The notes beneath the pieces are model-generated. The model made no database searches. It saw only the letters and a program-made list of their open reading frames with translations, and was not told the DNA's origin. Position numbers and translations under genes: made by a program. From the NCBI GenBank assembly GCA_015680685.1, contig MNCI01035299.1, positions 77,604-130,287 of the forward strand: a stretch of 52,684 nucleotides of DNA, in the 5' to 3' direction. Shown one piece after another: positions 1-10,704 of the stretch (its first letter is position 1; every line of letters begins with the position of its first letter). Source of the stretch: Gnetum montanum (Eukaryota > Streptophyta > Gnetopsida > Gnetales > Gnetaceae).

Positions 1-179
1 CAACCTTGCCCATTGGTTACTAGTTTGCCTTTCTAGCCGTTATGAATCTGCATTCCGTTACGAAGCCCAATTGATTGGAGTCCCAATAATTTGGAGAGTC
101 TTAAACATTTTTACTTTAATTCTGCTATTCTATGATTCTATAACTCTGAAATTTTTTCTAACGTAGTTGCACAGACTGT

Positions 180-794
180 AGATACGTGAGTTATGAAAGA
201 AGTGAAAAAACTTTTTACTGCTAGTCTTGTAGCCTCTACAGAACACAACTCTTCTCCATAAGAACAGTCTGCACTGCCCAAAGTCAATGCTCATAATGAT
301 TAATGTCAAACCTTTTTAGCAATTGGCCAAAGTAAACTTGCATTTGTTTACATCCATATCTTTGAGAACTGACCCCTATATTTTGCTATGCTCCTTGCTT
401 TTCCCATTCATACAATGATTACAATCCCAACCTATGATCCAAAAAGTCCTATTAGGCACCTTAGCTGCAATTCAGTCAAATATTTCCAAATGGGCATCCA
501 GCATTTGGGCCTATAGAAGTTGCAAATCCATATATTCTCCACATCATCATATGTGATACCATGTGTCCATCTCAACCAACTGCAATTATCTTTTACAAAT
601 ACACCACAAGTTCCTTAGCCATCCACCATAGAGAGGCATTCCAACCTATCCATCTTCGCTTGTGATTTTCATTCTCTAACACTTTTGTCTCCTAGAAAAA
701 AACCATATCACAATCCCATTAGTAAATAGAGTTTCTAAGAAACTTTATCTTGTAGGGACCCTTGTCCCTTGCACTTCAATGCAAGAATTTTCAT
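180..794 (-). pseudogene. L1-type LINE endonuclease (APE) remnant
   Basis: The minus strand starts at an ATG at 794 with MKILALKCKGQG, a decayed form of the MKILSWNCRG-like start of plant LINE ORF2 (apurinic-endonuclease domain, which nicks the target DNA). Further on, around 450-415, FWIIGWDCNHCM corresponds to the GGDFN active-site region (GWDCN here). Several nonsense codons interrupt the frame. The reverse transcriptase should lie beyond position 1, outside the window. This is a dead copy, in order with the ORF1 remnant at 1400-1920. Confidence 0.6.
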
Positions 795-1399
795 TATCTT
801 CTAAAAAGATGTTTAGTCCAGGCAAAGCCTTTGATAGCCTTTTGTGTGCCAACTCCTATGTTGTCATGTGTCTCCCTCTTCCTAATCTCTTGATTGGAAA
901 AACTCCAATTTTTATTCATCTATTTAGTTAATCACCAGCCTCTTCTATTCAATATCTTCCATTGTACTAAATCACATTTTTCGGAATTTTTTCTACAATT
1001 ATGTTTCATTTGGATTCTTTCTCCTACTATTTATCATTTATCTCTGGCATTTCATCGTGACACTTATCTAACCAGGTGGATGTGCTTTGAACAGCCCTTT
1101 GTTAACTCTTACTCAAGTGAAAGATACCCCTTCCATCATGGAAAAGGTATAACCCCTCCAACATCATGTCCTTCTTCAGCGCTCTGCTTCTCAACTTGCA
1201 CAACCTCCTCCTCCATGCTTTCAACTTCCAGCCCCTACAATGCTGCAAACTTGTCCTGCAAGTAGATTTCCAAGTTCATGCTCTTCCTAGAACTATTGTA
1301 GCATTGTCACCTAGCAATCTTATTCTATTTTCTTCTCTTCTTTTCCTAAAATGTCTATTTTTTCTCACAAAACGTCCATCCCTTGTTTTCCTTCAGGTT

Positions 1400-1920
1400 C
1401 ACTATCGAAGGTTTTCTATCTTGATTCCTTCTTCCTAGTCACGCACTCTTTGATTATGTGACCCACGTGAACATATTTGTTACATGTCCTAACCATGGTA
1501 TGGCAAGCCTTGATAGGGTGTCAAAGCACCCCCAAAAGCTACAAGGCACCAAGATGTTTTTGTATTCTAAAAGATATAAATCCCCATCAACTGTTTAGTT
1601 AAATCTCTTCAATCCTCTTCATGTCATCCAACTTTGTCTAGGTGCAGAATTTTGCTATAGGGCCATCCTTGCATGTTAAGTGACCCCCAACAACTCCCTC
1701 TTTGAAAACTCAATAATAAAGCTCATTATTGTAATCTCGAGCCTGTGTTTTGCAGGTGCCAAACCTCTAGAACCAAAAAATTAAGATCTTTTGGCAAGGA
1801 CAGCATCGGAGAATGCCTCCATTTCAAATCTAAACAAGAGCACATCCAACAACTTACGCATGCAAGATGCCTACCTGTTTGATAACAATCTAGTCTCTGA
1901 TCTAGTTTACTGTTTGCCAC
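1400..1920 (-). pseudogene. L1-type LINE ORF1 remnant with decayed zinc knuckle
   Basis: Reading the minus strand downward from about 1920, the translation is broken by stops. At 1500-1440 it contains CNKYVHVGHIIKEC, which has the spacing of a CCHC zinc knuckle (C-x2-C-x4-H-x4-C) with the second Cys changed to Tyr. Plant L1-type LINEs carry such a knuckle at the end of their gag-like ORF1, which acts as a nucleic-acid chaperone in the retrotransposition particle. The position fits, because an endonuclease remnant follows on the same strand at 794. A DUF4283-like region would be expected upstream, but I cannot confirm it. The plus-strand open frames over this interval are antisense shadows. 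Confidence 0.5.
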
Positions 1921-3768
1921 AAGTCACTTGATACGAACAAGCCAAGGATACTAAACTGCAAATGCTATAGAGTGAGATTGTAATCCTCCTCCACAAATGA
2001 TTAGACCAAGGTTATTCCCATTATATCTTAAGCGATGCACCCCATGGCAAAGCCACCACCTCAAAACCCTCCAACAATGACCCACCAAATCTCCCCTTAC
2101 AACTAGAAATTACTTGGGATTTTAGAAATCAATCAAGAATAATGATCAAAGGTGTACTGCATCATCAAGTCTAAGAAAAGAAATAAAAATTGGAAATCAC
2201 CCTTACACAATCATCTCATACCTAACATTGGTTTACAACTTTTTAAACCTTGCTAGTTTCAAGGACTCCAGCAGCTGAATTGCTTTCTATATTGTACATT
2301 TTTTGAAACCTTTTTACTACCTTTTATACTGTCTCTAGGTTATTTTCAGTAAGCTCAATCATCTGTTGATTCAATTTCTTTCAAATGCCAAAAATCCTAG
2401 GTATTAGTAAAGTGCTCCAAATTTTAAACTTCTTCTGTTCCATTAACCCATGTCCAAGACTGCTGTTCATATTTTAGCATCATAAACCATTGATTTTTGA
2501 CTGCCCACACTTCATTCTAAATGTGATCAGTTACAAGGCCATGCATTAATATGATTACCATCATTACAAACATTTCACAACAAACATCTACCATCATCCA
2601 TGCCATTTTATCAAGTTATCTATAATAAAGATTTGACTGTCCTCTTATCTGAAAAAATATATATGAACGTCAGATATAAGACCTGCCTTTCCAATTTATA
2701 GCCTCATTATCTCTTTGATCCCTTACATGGTATAACAAAGGATTCTGCTTCCACGTATGACTGTTTACGTTCCAAGAATATAACCACAACCATGATATTT
2801 ACAACAAAGATTTTTCATCCATGTACTTATATTTTCAAGTTATTTCCATATGGTTCTAAAAATTCTTTTGTGTGATTCCATCCTAGCTTTCCAAAACATG
2901 TCACATTTAACTAATCCAATTTTTAAAGTCAAAGGTCGCTAACTCAATTGGTGTCCATACGTATGAAATCAAATATATCAGAGCCAACAGAAACTAACTC
3001 TGAAGTATGAATCAAGTATAATCTACCAGCCTAAGTAAGATGCTTACCACGTGAAGCTGCCAATCATTGAACCACTCACCCCCAAAACTATGGTCCATAA
3101 GTGTTTTCCTATTCTTTTAAATAAAAAATATATCCACATATTAACAATTAATCTTTATGCTGAATGCCTGAGAAAATTATTTAACTCCACCTTCTGCAAT
3201 TAAAATTCTTTTAAAAATTTTATCTTATGCATGTCAACTTTTTCAACCAACTATTTGCCTAATCTTTTCCAAAATTTTCAGTTTTCCAATTTTTTGCATA
3301 ACAAGTGCTAAGAAGGTTAGGTTCCAAAGTGAGAATGATATTTTTTTTAAGTTTACTTGCAGCTTTAAATAATTAATTTTGTTCTGTATTATGTGAGAAG
3401 GCCCGTCTTTACACATTTACCAACACAACCACATTTTAAAACTTTTTTTTTAACTATGGAAGGTTAAGGTATGCTCATATGATACAGAGTTCATGGTAAT
3501 CTTGATAAGAAGCCAGAATGTAAGGAAACTAGGCTGACAAGCACATGAAGTCATGGAAGAAGCTCGTGAGCATAGTTAATCTATGAAAGGAATGATTCTG
3601 AAAAAAACGCATAAAGACTTGGAAAGCTAATAATGTTTGGTCATAATATGTCTCTAAAATTAAGTGTGGATATTTACATTATCAAAAGAATGAACAGCCT
3701 TGGAAAGCTATGTAACTCAAAACATTAAAACATCAATACAAATGAATAGCCTTCAACCACAAAGATCA
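1921..3768. other. AT-rich intergenic DNA, nothing recognised
   Basis: There is no sustained open frame, RNA gene, terminal repeat or recognisable transposon protein on either strand. The composition is AT-rich with short A and T runs (for example 3340-3460). It is probably old repeat or spacer DNA. Confidence 0.4.
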
Positions 3769-4690
3769 ACTTATATAAAAAAAAATTAGAAAGCCGGACC
3801 AGCAAGACCAAGCTAGGATAATAGAGGAAAGCCAGCACCACAAAGAAGCAGCTGAGGAATAAAAGAGGCAAAGAAACCTAAGAGAGGCTATTATTAGGAA
3901 CATGCTAGAAGACCAGCTATAGGCACAAATTTAACAAGACCTAATTAGGGAGGAGCAGGAAAGGAAGTTGCGGGAGGAGGAGGAAGTGCAACGTGATCAA
4001 CACATGCTTGAAGAGCAACAAATGAAGAGTCTCTTAGACACTACTCATGAATCTATTGCCCACTACTGGTTCCAGGATGGGAGATGCCCGTACGTTGTAC
4101 TAGGTATCAACCGAAATGATGGACCATTTTGTGATGCTACATTCAGATTACTGCCGCTAAGCTCCATCTTGATGGGACCAAAAGTCTAGCACCCAAGGAC
4201 AAACAGAAGAGCAAAAAAAAGTACAAGGAATTCCAAGAGGTAGCTGCTTTTATGACCACTAAAAACCACAAGGCCATCCTGGATGTGATACACTCCCAAG
4301 AAAAGGCCAGATGTCCATGTATTAGGTTGCTACACTCCATCTAATGAGGTTTCACTATCAATCTGTTGTCAGGGGGCCTTTCTTTTGCTGAGCTATTTGT
4401 TTGGTATCTTTCTCTTCTGGCCTTGGTCCTCTAGGGCTTTTGTAGGGCAACTTTTGTTCTACCACAATCCCTTATGCCTTGACGTATTATTTTGTTTTCT
4501 TGTTTTGCTCCCTAGGGAGGGCTTCCCCAAAAAAGCTTTGCCCAATCTTACCTGGGGGGTGTTTACCCCTAAGGAATTTTGCTTCGGGGTGTACACCCCC
4601 CATGGTGATCATACATAATCTATTCAAATTTTAATACAACCTAACCTTTTCTCAAAAAAAAAAAAAAAAAAAAAAAACTTACATAAAAAA
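3769..4690 (+). mobile_element. Poly(A)-tailed retroposon with target-site duplication
   Basis: The insert ends in an A-tract (4654-4677). It is flanked by near-identical 14-bp direct repeats, acttatataaaaaa at 3769-3782 and acttacataaaaaa at 4677-4690 (one mismatch), as expected for an L1-mobilised insertion. The interior starts with a frame very rich in E, Q, R and K (about 3795-4190, with stops) that looks like a decayed coiled coil. A T/G-rich tail with several GGGGTGT-type motifs follows and resembles a plant LINE 3' UTR. It is either a severely 5'-truncated LINE or a processed pseudogene of an E/Q/R-rich protein. I cannot name the source. Confidence 0.6.
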
Positions 4691-5794
4691 TTTTGTAAAT
4701 TCAGTTGCTAATAAGCTTCTAGCATTTGAAAGAGGATGTGAACAAGGATTACATAATATCCATAGTCCATATGCATAAAAATAATTGTTGATTACTATGT
4801 TGGTTATACAAAGAAGCACATACAACATTTGATCTTGCAATGATTCTTACACAAGGTGATAAGGCATTTACTGCCAATTTTTTATGATACTGTAATCCCT
4901 TGACTTGTGCAAATTGTATTTGTAATTTGAGGATTTAGGTGCAAGAGAGAACTTAAGATTGGCTTTGTGAGCACTCAGGTATGGTTGAGCTTTTTCCTAC
5001 CACCTTGTTTCATATTGATCCATGTTTTTGAGTTCCCTACACTCCATTAGTCTCCATTGGGCACCATGAATTTGTGAATCATTAGTTGTAGGAAAATCCA
5101 ACTTAGTCCCAACATGTTTTCCACCACCTCCCCACTCAGAGGTGCACTAACCCCCTTGCACCAGCACACCCCCAAGAACATAAATCAACCAAAAACCAGA
5201 AAAATACCTTGTACATTACTGTGGGGGTATTAACACCAAGCAACCAATGCAAATCCTTTATATCTAATTTGAAAACTGTAAATACCCCAGAGGAACTTCA
5301 TTTTTTGTTTTCCATTTATCTTTTCTTTAGTGGTGAGTTGTCCTCTTTTCCATCCCTTAAGAAAGTGTCTATTTCTCCTCTATGTTTAGAGTCATCATTC
5401 ACCATATGACAAGACCCTATTCTAGTGCTGCCATACTTGTACAATCCGAAACCATTTGGTTGATACAAAGGAGATTGACTACATGGTGTAATAAAGTTCA
5501 CTTTGGTTTTCTTCTATTTTCCTATGTATTGAACTCCTATGACATGGACTTAGGATCATACCTTGTGCTTTGGACTTAATGATGACTTAATTAAACTTTA
5601 ATAATTAATTAATGTAAGAATTTTATTTAATTAATATTAGTTTAATTTATTTGTGTCAACAAGTGTATGTGGAGCTTACAAACAATTCTGCCTTACCTTA
5701 AGAGACCACGTTTGTCCAATATGACATTGGGCCATCAAGGATGTGATTGAGAAGTTATTTTATTTGTTTTTGTATATGGTGATGATAAATAGCG
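4691..5794. other. Unassigned spacer
   Basis: No recognisable gene or element. Short open frames at 5209-5579 overlap on both strands and show no protein-like pattern. Confidence 0.4.
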
Positions 5795-5965
5795 ACCATC
5801 ATTTGGAGTGATTATAAAGTACTTGTTTTTGATGTCAAAAGGCATGGGTTCAAGCCTAGGCGCAGCTACTCAAAGAGGTTAGGCTTTTGCTCATCTACCA
5901 ACCCTCCTAGGATCCTAATTGGCAAGATGAACATTGAGGCTCCAAGTGACAATCCCCTTTTTTAC
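5795..5965 (+). repeat. tRNA-derived SINE-like relic
   Basis: GGTTCAAGCC at 5847-5856 matches the Pol III B-box (GGTTCRANYCC). About 40 bp upstream, a decayed A-box-like TGGAGTGATTATAAAG is followed by a stretch with the layout of a tRNA anticodon arm. The segment then runs into unrelated sequence, as in a SINE body. No CCA-ready acceptor stem is visible, so it is not a functional tRNA gene. Confidence 0.45.
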
Positions 5966-7164
5966 ATAAAATGTTAAATGCAAAATTATATAAAAATGTA
6001 TGCCTTTGCAATGGAAACATGGTTGCACCATATGTATTGTAACGTTCTTTCTTCTTTGAATACAACAACATCAGTAACCTTTGCAATTCACATTTCTGTC
6101 ATCTTCGGTATTCAAAACTAGTTCATCATGCATACTGTTGATACAATTTGCAATTCATGTTGGAAGGATCTTGCACTCTATTCCTTAGAAATTAACAAAA
6201 ACTCTGCACTTGCCTCATGTAGTATTTTACTATGCTTTGAAGGAATATACCATGTGAGTGTTTGTGTGTTTGCTTGACTGCTTTTCTGTTATGCTCCTTT
6301 TGAATTTCAGGTCACTTCCATAACAGAGGCTATTTTGCAAAAAACCGTGGCAAGAGCAAACACGTACCTCATATTGCAATTGATGTTCTTGTAATTATAT
6401 ACTGATAATACAAATATATCGAACACCTCTGTTGAAGGGAAAATGCATTCGGTCATTTAAATAAATCGATATCAAACAGTTTAATGAGGCAAGCCATTGA
6501 TCTAGAAATAAATGCTTCAATAGAAAACAAATTTCCAGAAAATTATTAACATATAACAATAACCTTGTCAATGTATATAGAAATACCGTGTCCAGAGATA
6601 TCGTGCATTTTCCAAATGTCGCTGTTCCACATCCTCTAATCTCCATCTAGAATAACAATGTGTGGTTTGAAATAAAGTTAGATTCCAGTAAGCGGAATTG
6701 GACTGAAGTCACACATGGTCATTAAATTGAAGAACCAACTGATAAAATTAACTGCATGCAGCAATGCCCACCACTTCATAATCTATACCAGAAGTAAGAA
6801 CAAAAAAAATAAAAAAAAATAAAGTGAAACATAATTCATAATACAAATACTTGCTGATATTTGAATTGATAAACATGGTGTCCAGCAAGATTTATTCTTA
6901 TTGTAATTAAATAGTCAATTATTATTCATTTGGGCCTTTTTACCTGTTCAAAAAATACCAAGAAGGATAAAGAGAACTCATTACACCAATCCAAATTGAT
7001 AAGATAAGGTTATAATAACAATGATGATTTACTTTAGTTATTTATAACTCTAATTCTAATGACTGCATTAGGGAAGGGGGACATCAGAACCTAAAATAAT
7101 TTGATTATAAGTACACCCCAAGACATAGCCAACATGATACATTAGAAGAAATATAAAAAAATGT
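5966..7164. other. Unassigned AT-rich spacer
   Basis: No supported gene. The only open frames (for example 6395-6646 on the minus strand) lack similarity to anything I recognise and have AT-driven composition. Confidence 0.35.
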
Positions 7165-7250
7165 AGTGATGCCTGACGCCTAACTTGAATTGGCAACCTC
7201 TTATCTAACAAGATAATCAACTAACCAGTTGAACTATCTATCACTAGCAT
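7165..7250 (-). repeat. tRNA-like (Asn-type) SINE relic
   Basis: On the minus strand, TAGTTCAACTGGTTAG resembles a tRNA D-arm/A-box (TAGCTCAGTTGGTTAG). It is followed by an arm TTATC-TTGTTA-GATAA containing GTT in the anticodon position, then CCAATTCAAGTTAGG in place of the B-box/T-arm. The order and spacing match a tRNA-Asn-like gene body, but the acceptor stem and T-arm do not pair well. It is a tRNA-derived SINE head or a tRNA pseudogene. Confidence 0.5.
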
Positions 7251-7639
7251 AATACAACTACATTGTCCACCACATAAACAAAATACATTGCCAATTCAAA
7301 AGTTTGCACGGAGACAATCCTGTTTATGGGACTTTTTGAATCAGTTATTAAGTATGAGAAAACATGGATAGTTTAGGCAATGAAAGCACAATCTGTCCAG
7401 ACAAAATTGTGTTTATTATGATAGGGCTAATCACATTTAAAGAAAATTTCATTCTAGCACATGCACCCAGTCACCTACCTTTTCACACCCTTATATCAAA
7501 CTTCACTACATCAGAAAGAATATTGAACAATGTGAAGCAGCTCTGGAAAAGCTTTCAAACAGAGATGTTTTGTCTTAAAAAACAATTTATTTTCGTGTTC
7601 TTGTTTGACCATTTGAAAAGCTGGGATCAATGAATGTGA

Positions 7640-8920
7640 GAGAAGTTTCTGCTAGGGAAATGTAAAAAGAAATTACACATGATGCTCAAAGAATGGATAG
7701 ATTTAGGTTTAGTTATTACGCTTGCAAGATTTATCAGATACTAAAATATAAGGATTTCAATGGTCCATTTCAAATATCAACTACTTCTGGTGTTTGGCTG
7801 CCATTTCAAAGACCTTGTTGCATTTTCACCTCACCACAATAATCATACGAGATATGTAGTGATTGATCAACAATTTATGAAGGATGCTTACACTGCAGTT
7901 TACATAGATCCTATAACAATACTTGACATGTAAGAAGCGTTGGGAAAAAAGAAAGTAAAAATAAGGTAAAGAAAAAGATGGTAAGATAACAGAAAATAGT
8001 AAAATGGTAGTTAAATATTTTAAAGATTTATTTCCATCTTCAATGGCTCCAAATGAATCATTATTAAATAAAGTACTTTACAGTGTTGAAGCTAAGCTTA
8101 TAGACATTGATATCTTACTTTGTGAAAAATCTTGTATCTGATGAACAAATTAAAAAAGCTATTTTCATGATGAAACTAAAAAAGTATAAAGGTCCTGATG
8201 GTTTTTTAATGGATTTTTATTAAAAATATTAAAATACCATTGACAGGGATGTAGAAGCTATGATACATGAATTTTAGAGATCTGGATGTCTATTGAAGTC
8301 TCTTAATTCTATATGGATTAATTCCAATGAAGCTATCTATAACTTCAGACCTATGAGTTTGTGTAAAGTCTTAACAAAAAGACCAAAAGTTTTAATGTCA
8401 TCCATTATCAGTGATTGCCAAGCAGGGTTTATGAAAGGTAGATAAATTTTAGATCAGATTGTTCTTGTCCATAAAACTTTTCATTCAGCCACAGGACAGA
8501 ATAAAGGTTTACTCGAGCTTAAACTTCATTTAAGAAAAGCTTATGTTCATGTCTTATAGAGATTTTTGGATATCATATTACATAAATTTGGATTTTTTGA
8601 TCATTGATGCTCAATGCTTAAAGATCATTATGTTACTACATCATTTTCAGTATTGCTTTTACAGGAAAGATTTTATAGCACTAATAGGTTGAGATAATGA
8701 GATTTTATATCACCTTTTTTTATTAAGGTGATTGAGTTTTAGGATGCTTGATTAAAGAAAAAGATTAAAAGAAAGATTGAAAGAATTATACTAACTTATG
8801 GTTTACGTAATTTTACACATGTGCAATTAGTTGATGACACTTTTATCTTCTTTGAAGCTAAAGCAAAATGCATTCAAAATGTTAAAGAGGTGTTGGACAA
8901 TTTTTCCCAAGCTGTCATCA
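7640..8920 (+). pseudogene. L1-type LINE reverse transcriptase, N-terminal part
   Basis: With stops and frameshifts, the plus strand shows the order of L1-type RT motifs: KYKGPDGF (KAPGPDGF), QAGFMKGR (QxAFxxGR), LKLHLRKAY (LKLDLRKAYD), ISPFF (LSPFLF) and LVDDTFIF around 8827-8850 (the FADDT catalytic box, first residue changed). The RT copies element RNA at the nicked target. The frame stops at FSQA (about 8917), where an RTE fragment is inserted, and resumes at about 10705. It is non-functional. Confidence 0.85.
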
Positions 8921-9764
8921 TCATTCTCATCCTCCTAGCCTTGTCCCAACAAAATAAGTTAAACTAGATGTTTTTTTTTTCTTTTTTGCTTTTTTTTTTC
9001 TTTTTGGGGGGAGAGGGGGAGGGAGGGGAGTCATTTGCCTCTATGAAGAGCTAGATCCTTTTTATTTGCAATTTCTTCTCATCATCTTCAATTTTTTTCT
9101 ATCTTTTTTGGTCTTTTTTTCGGTAGCTTTCATGGAATAGTGATGTAGCAACCTTTTTTTATATACTCATTATTTGATCTTCTTTCCATATGCCCAAACC
9201 ATCTAAGCCATCATTTTTGTAACTTATTTGAAAAAGATGTCTCTTCAAACCTTCCTCTAATATTTGTATTGTGTAATTTTATATTTTCTTATAACATTCA
9301 GCATCCATCCAAGCATTTGCATTTCTCCCACATCAACTTGTTATTCATGGCTCTTTTGTACTATCCAACATTCAGCACCATATAAAATAGAAGGCCTTAT
9401 TATTGTCTTGTAAAATTTTTCATTTAGTTTTGTTGGGATTCTTTTATTACATAGAACACCACTAGCCTGTCTCCATTTTGACCAACCCACCTCAATCATA
9501 TTTCTTATATCTTTATAGATTCTCTATTGGATTGGATCATTGATCCTAGGCAGTGGAACTAATTGCAATGTGGGACTTTTTGACCTTAAATTGTCACTTC
9601 AATTTCACCACTATTTATATTGAAATTACACCCTATATACTCTATCCTACTTTTATTGATTTTAAAGCTTTTTTATTCTAAAACATGTCTCAACTTATCT
9701 ATTTTAGAAGTAATATGAGGAGGAGCTCCCATGGATTCTACAATCCATGCTCTATCAATGTCAT
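8921..9764 (-). pseudogene. RTE-type LINE, 3' part of ORF2
   Basis: On the minus strand from 9764 downward there is a frame with RTE-clade C-terminal landmarks: KSFKINKSRIEYIGC, FHCLGSMIQSN (FKYLGSIIQ), KRIPTKLNEKFYKTIIRP and ILYGAECW. After the stop, a pyrimidine-rich 3' UTR (8960-9030) ends in a short CAT-rich tail at 8923-8935, the complement of the (GATGAT)n tail seen in the second copy at 14150-14770. The RT catalytic domain is missing because the copy is cut off at about 9764 by an LTR. It has inserted into the L1 at 7640-11830, between the RT residues FSQA and GLKVN. Confidence 0.85.
9006..9028 (+). other. G-quadruplex-capable G tract
   Basis: Four G-runs (9006-9011, 9015-9019, 9021-9023, 9025-9028) are separated by loops of 3, 1 and 1 nt. 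This satisfies the usual G4 pattern. It lies just after a T-rich tract in the RTE 3' UTR (C-rich on the coding strand of the RTE). Confidence 0.6.
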
Positions 9765-10438
9765 AAAACAACAAATTTGAATAAGAAAGGAAAATGAAAA
9801 GCTTTATTCTTGCTCAAATGAAGAAATTACAACTAAAAGGAAGCCCAAATTCCCAAGGACATACAAAAAGATTCAATCAAATTCTCACACACACTCAATC
9901 AAAGAAAGCACACTCTCACATGGATGATGATCAAGGCACCTTGCCAAGACTCCACCTTTCTCTACTCTCTTCTCTCAACTTGCCTCTCTTTCCCTACACT
10001 CTCTTGACAAAATGAAGGCCCAAGAGGTCCATTTATATCCTCCCCAACCACAACACCCCCCAGCCCCCCTTCTCTCCTCTATCTCTTCATCTTCCCTCTT
10101 TAAATTCAATATTTAAATCTTTAAAAACTCGAAGAAAATTGTCTCATATCCACCTGGGACGTCTCAAGAAGAATGGGATGTCTCACCCGAAAGTGGCTAT
10201 TAATAGTTGGGACATCTTGAAATCACGTGGGATGTCTCAGCTAAGACATCTAAAATGCAGTTGGAACATCTCACCTATAGTTGACAAAGATGCTTGTTTC
10301 AAGGCATGGAACCTCCGAACACCTCCAAACAAGTCCCCATAGCCCCCGAAAGCTCCTAGACTGATCAAAATAGTCCCAAAACACTCCCAAACATGCCAAA
10401 ACTCTAGGGAAAGATCCCATCAATGGAGAGATGTTACA
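9765..10438 (-). mobile_element. Solo-LTR-like block, family C
   Basis: On the minus strand the block begins TGTAACATC (10438). It has a motif array at 10273-10155, a TATA box (ATATAAAT, about 10038-10031), a transcribed-looking leader, and an AATAAAG polyadenylation-type signal near 9815, just before its end at about 9765. This is the U3-R-U5 order of an LTR. I found no clean 5-bp target duplication, so the ends are approximate, particularly the right end at 9759-9770, which abuts the RTE frame. The plus-strand open frames here are antisense shadows. Confidence 0.5.
10155..10273 (-). repeat. Motif array in LTR C U3 (TGGGAYRTCTCA x5)
   Basis: Five copies of a 12-bp motif start at 10155, 10174, 10208, 10228 and 10262 (plus-strand reading TGGGACGTCTCA, TGGGATGTCTCA, TGGGACATCTTG, TGGGATGTCTCA, TGGAACATCTCA). 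The spacing alternates 19/34/20/34, so the underlying unit is about 54 bp with two motifs each. It lies upstream of the TATA box of the LTR and is probably a promoter or enhancer array. Confidence 0.7.
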
Positions 10439-10704
10439 TTGGCCTAGTTGATGTTCACATCAGCAAGATGATGACAACATCACCTAGCCCTTGTGTAATC
10501 CTCAGTGTACCTTGAATGAGTGTGCCCTATTCATGTATGTGTGTGTGTTTATGTGTTTTTGAAGTAAGTTAGGATGGTAGAGACAAAGTGTTGTGAGCTC
10601 AAACCATTCCATGTGTGTTGTGCTTGGGTTTATGTATGACTTGTGGCCTATGTGAAGGGTCAACAGCTATCCCAAGTGTAAAGGTCTCTTGTGTGGGAAT
10701 CAAG
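10439..10704. other. Unassigned sequence between LTR C and resumed L1
   Basis: It is not RTE-like and not L1-like in translation and contains a short TG-rich run (10535-10560). It may be further U3 or internal sequence of the family-C element. A near-match of the L1 break sequence (tcccaag) occurs at 8909-8915 and again near 10650, a possible degenerate target duplication for the whole insert. Confidence 0.3.

Noticed and set aside
894-1438. Plus-strand open frames of 90-123 codons
   Set aside because: They are antisense to the LINE ORF1 remnant, F/L/S-rich, and have no domain pattern.
2925-3080. Weak tRNA-like pieces (AACTCAATTGGTGT, later CAATCATTGAACC)
   Set aside because: Spacing and arm pairing do not fit a tRNA or SINE head.
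4385-4618. Plus-strand frame of 77 codons in the retroposon
   Set aside because: T-rich 3' UTR-like sequence, hydrophobic by composition, ends just before the A-tail.
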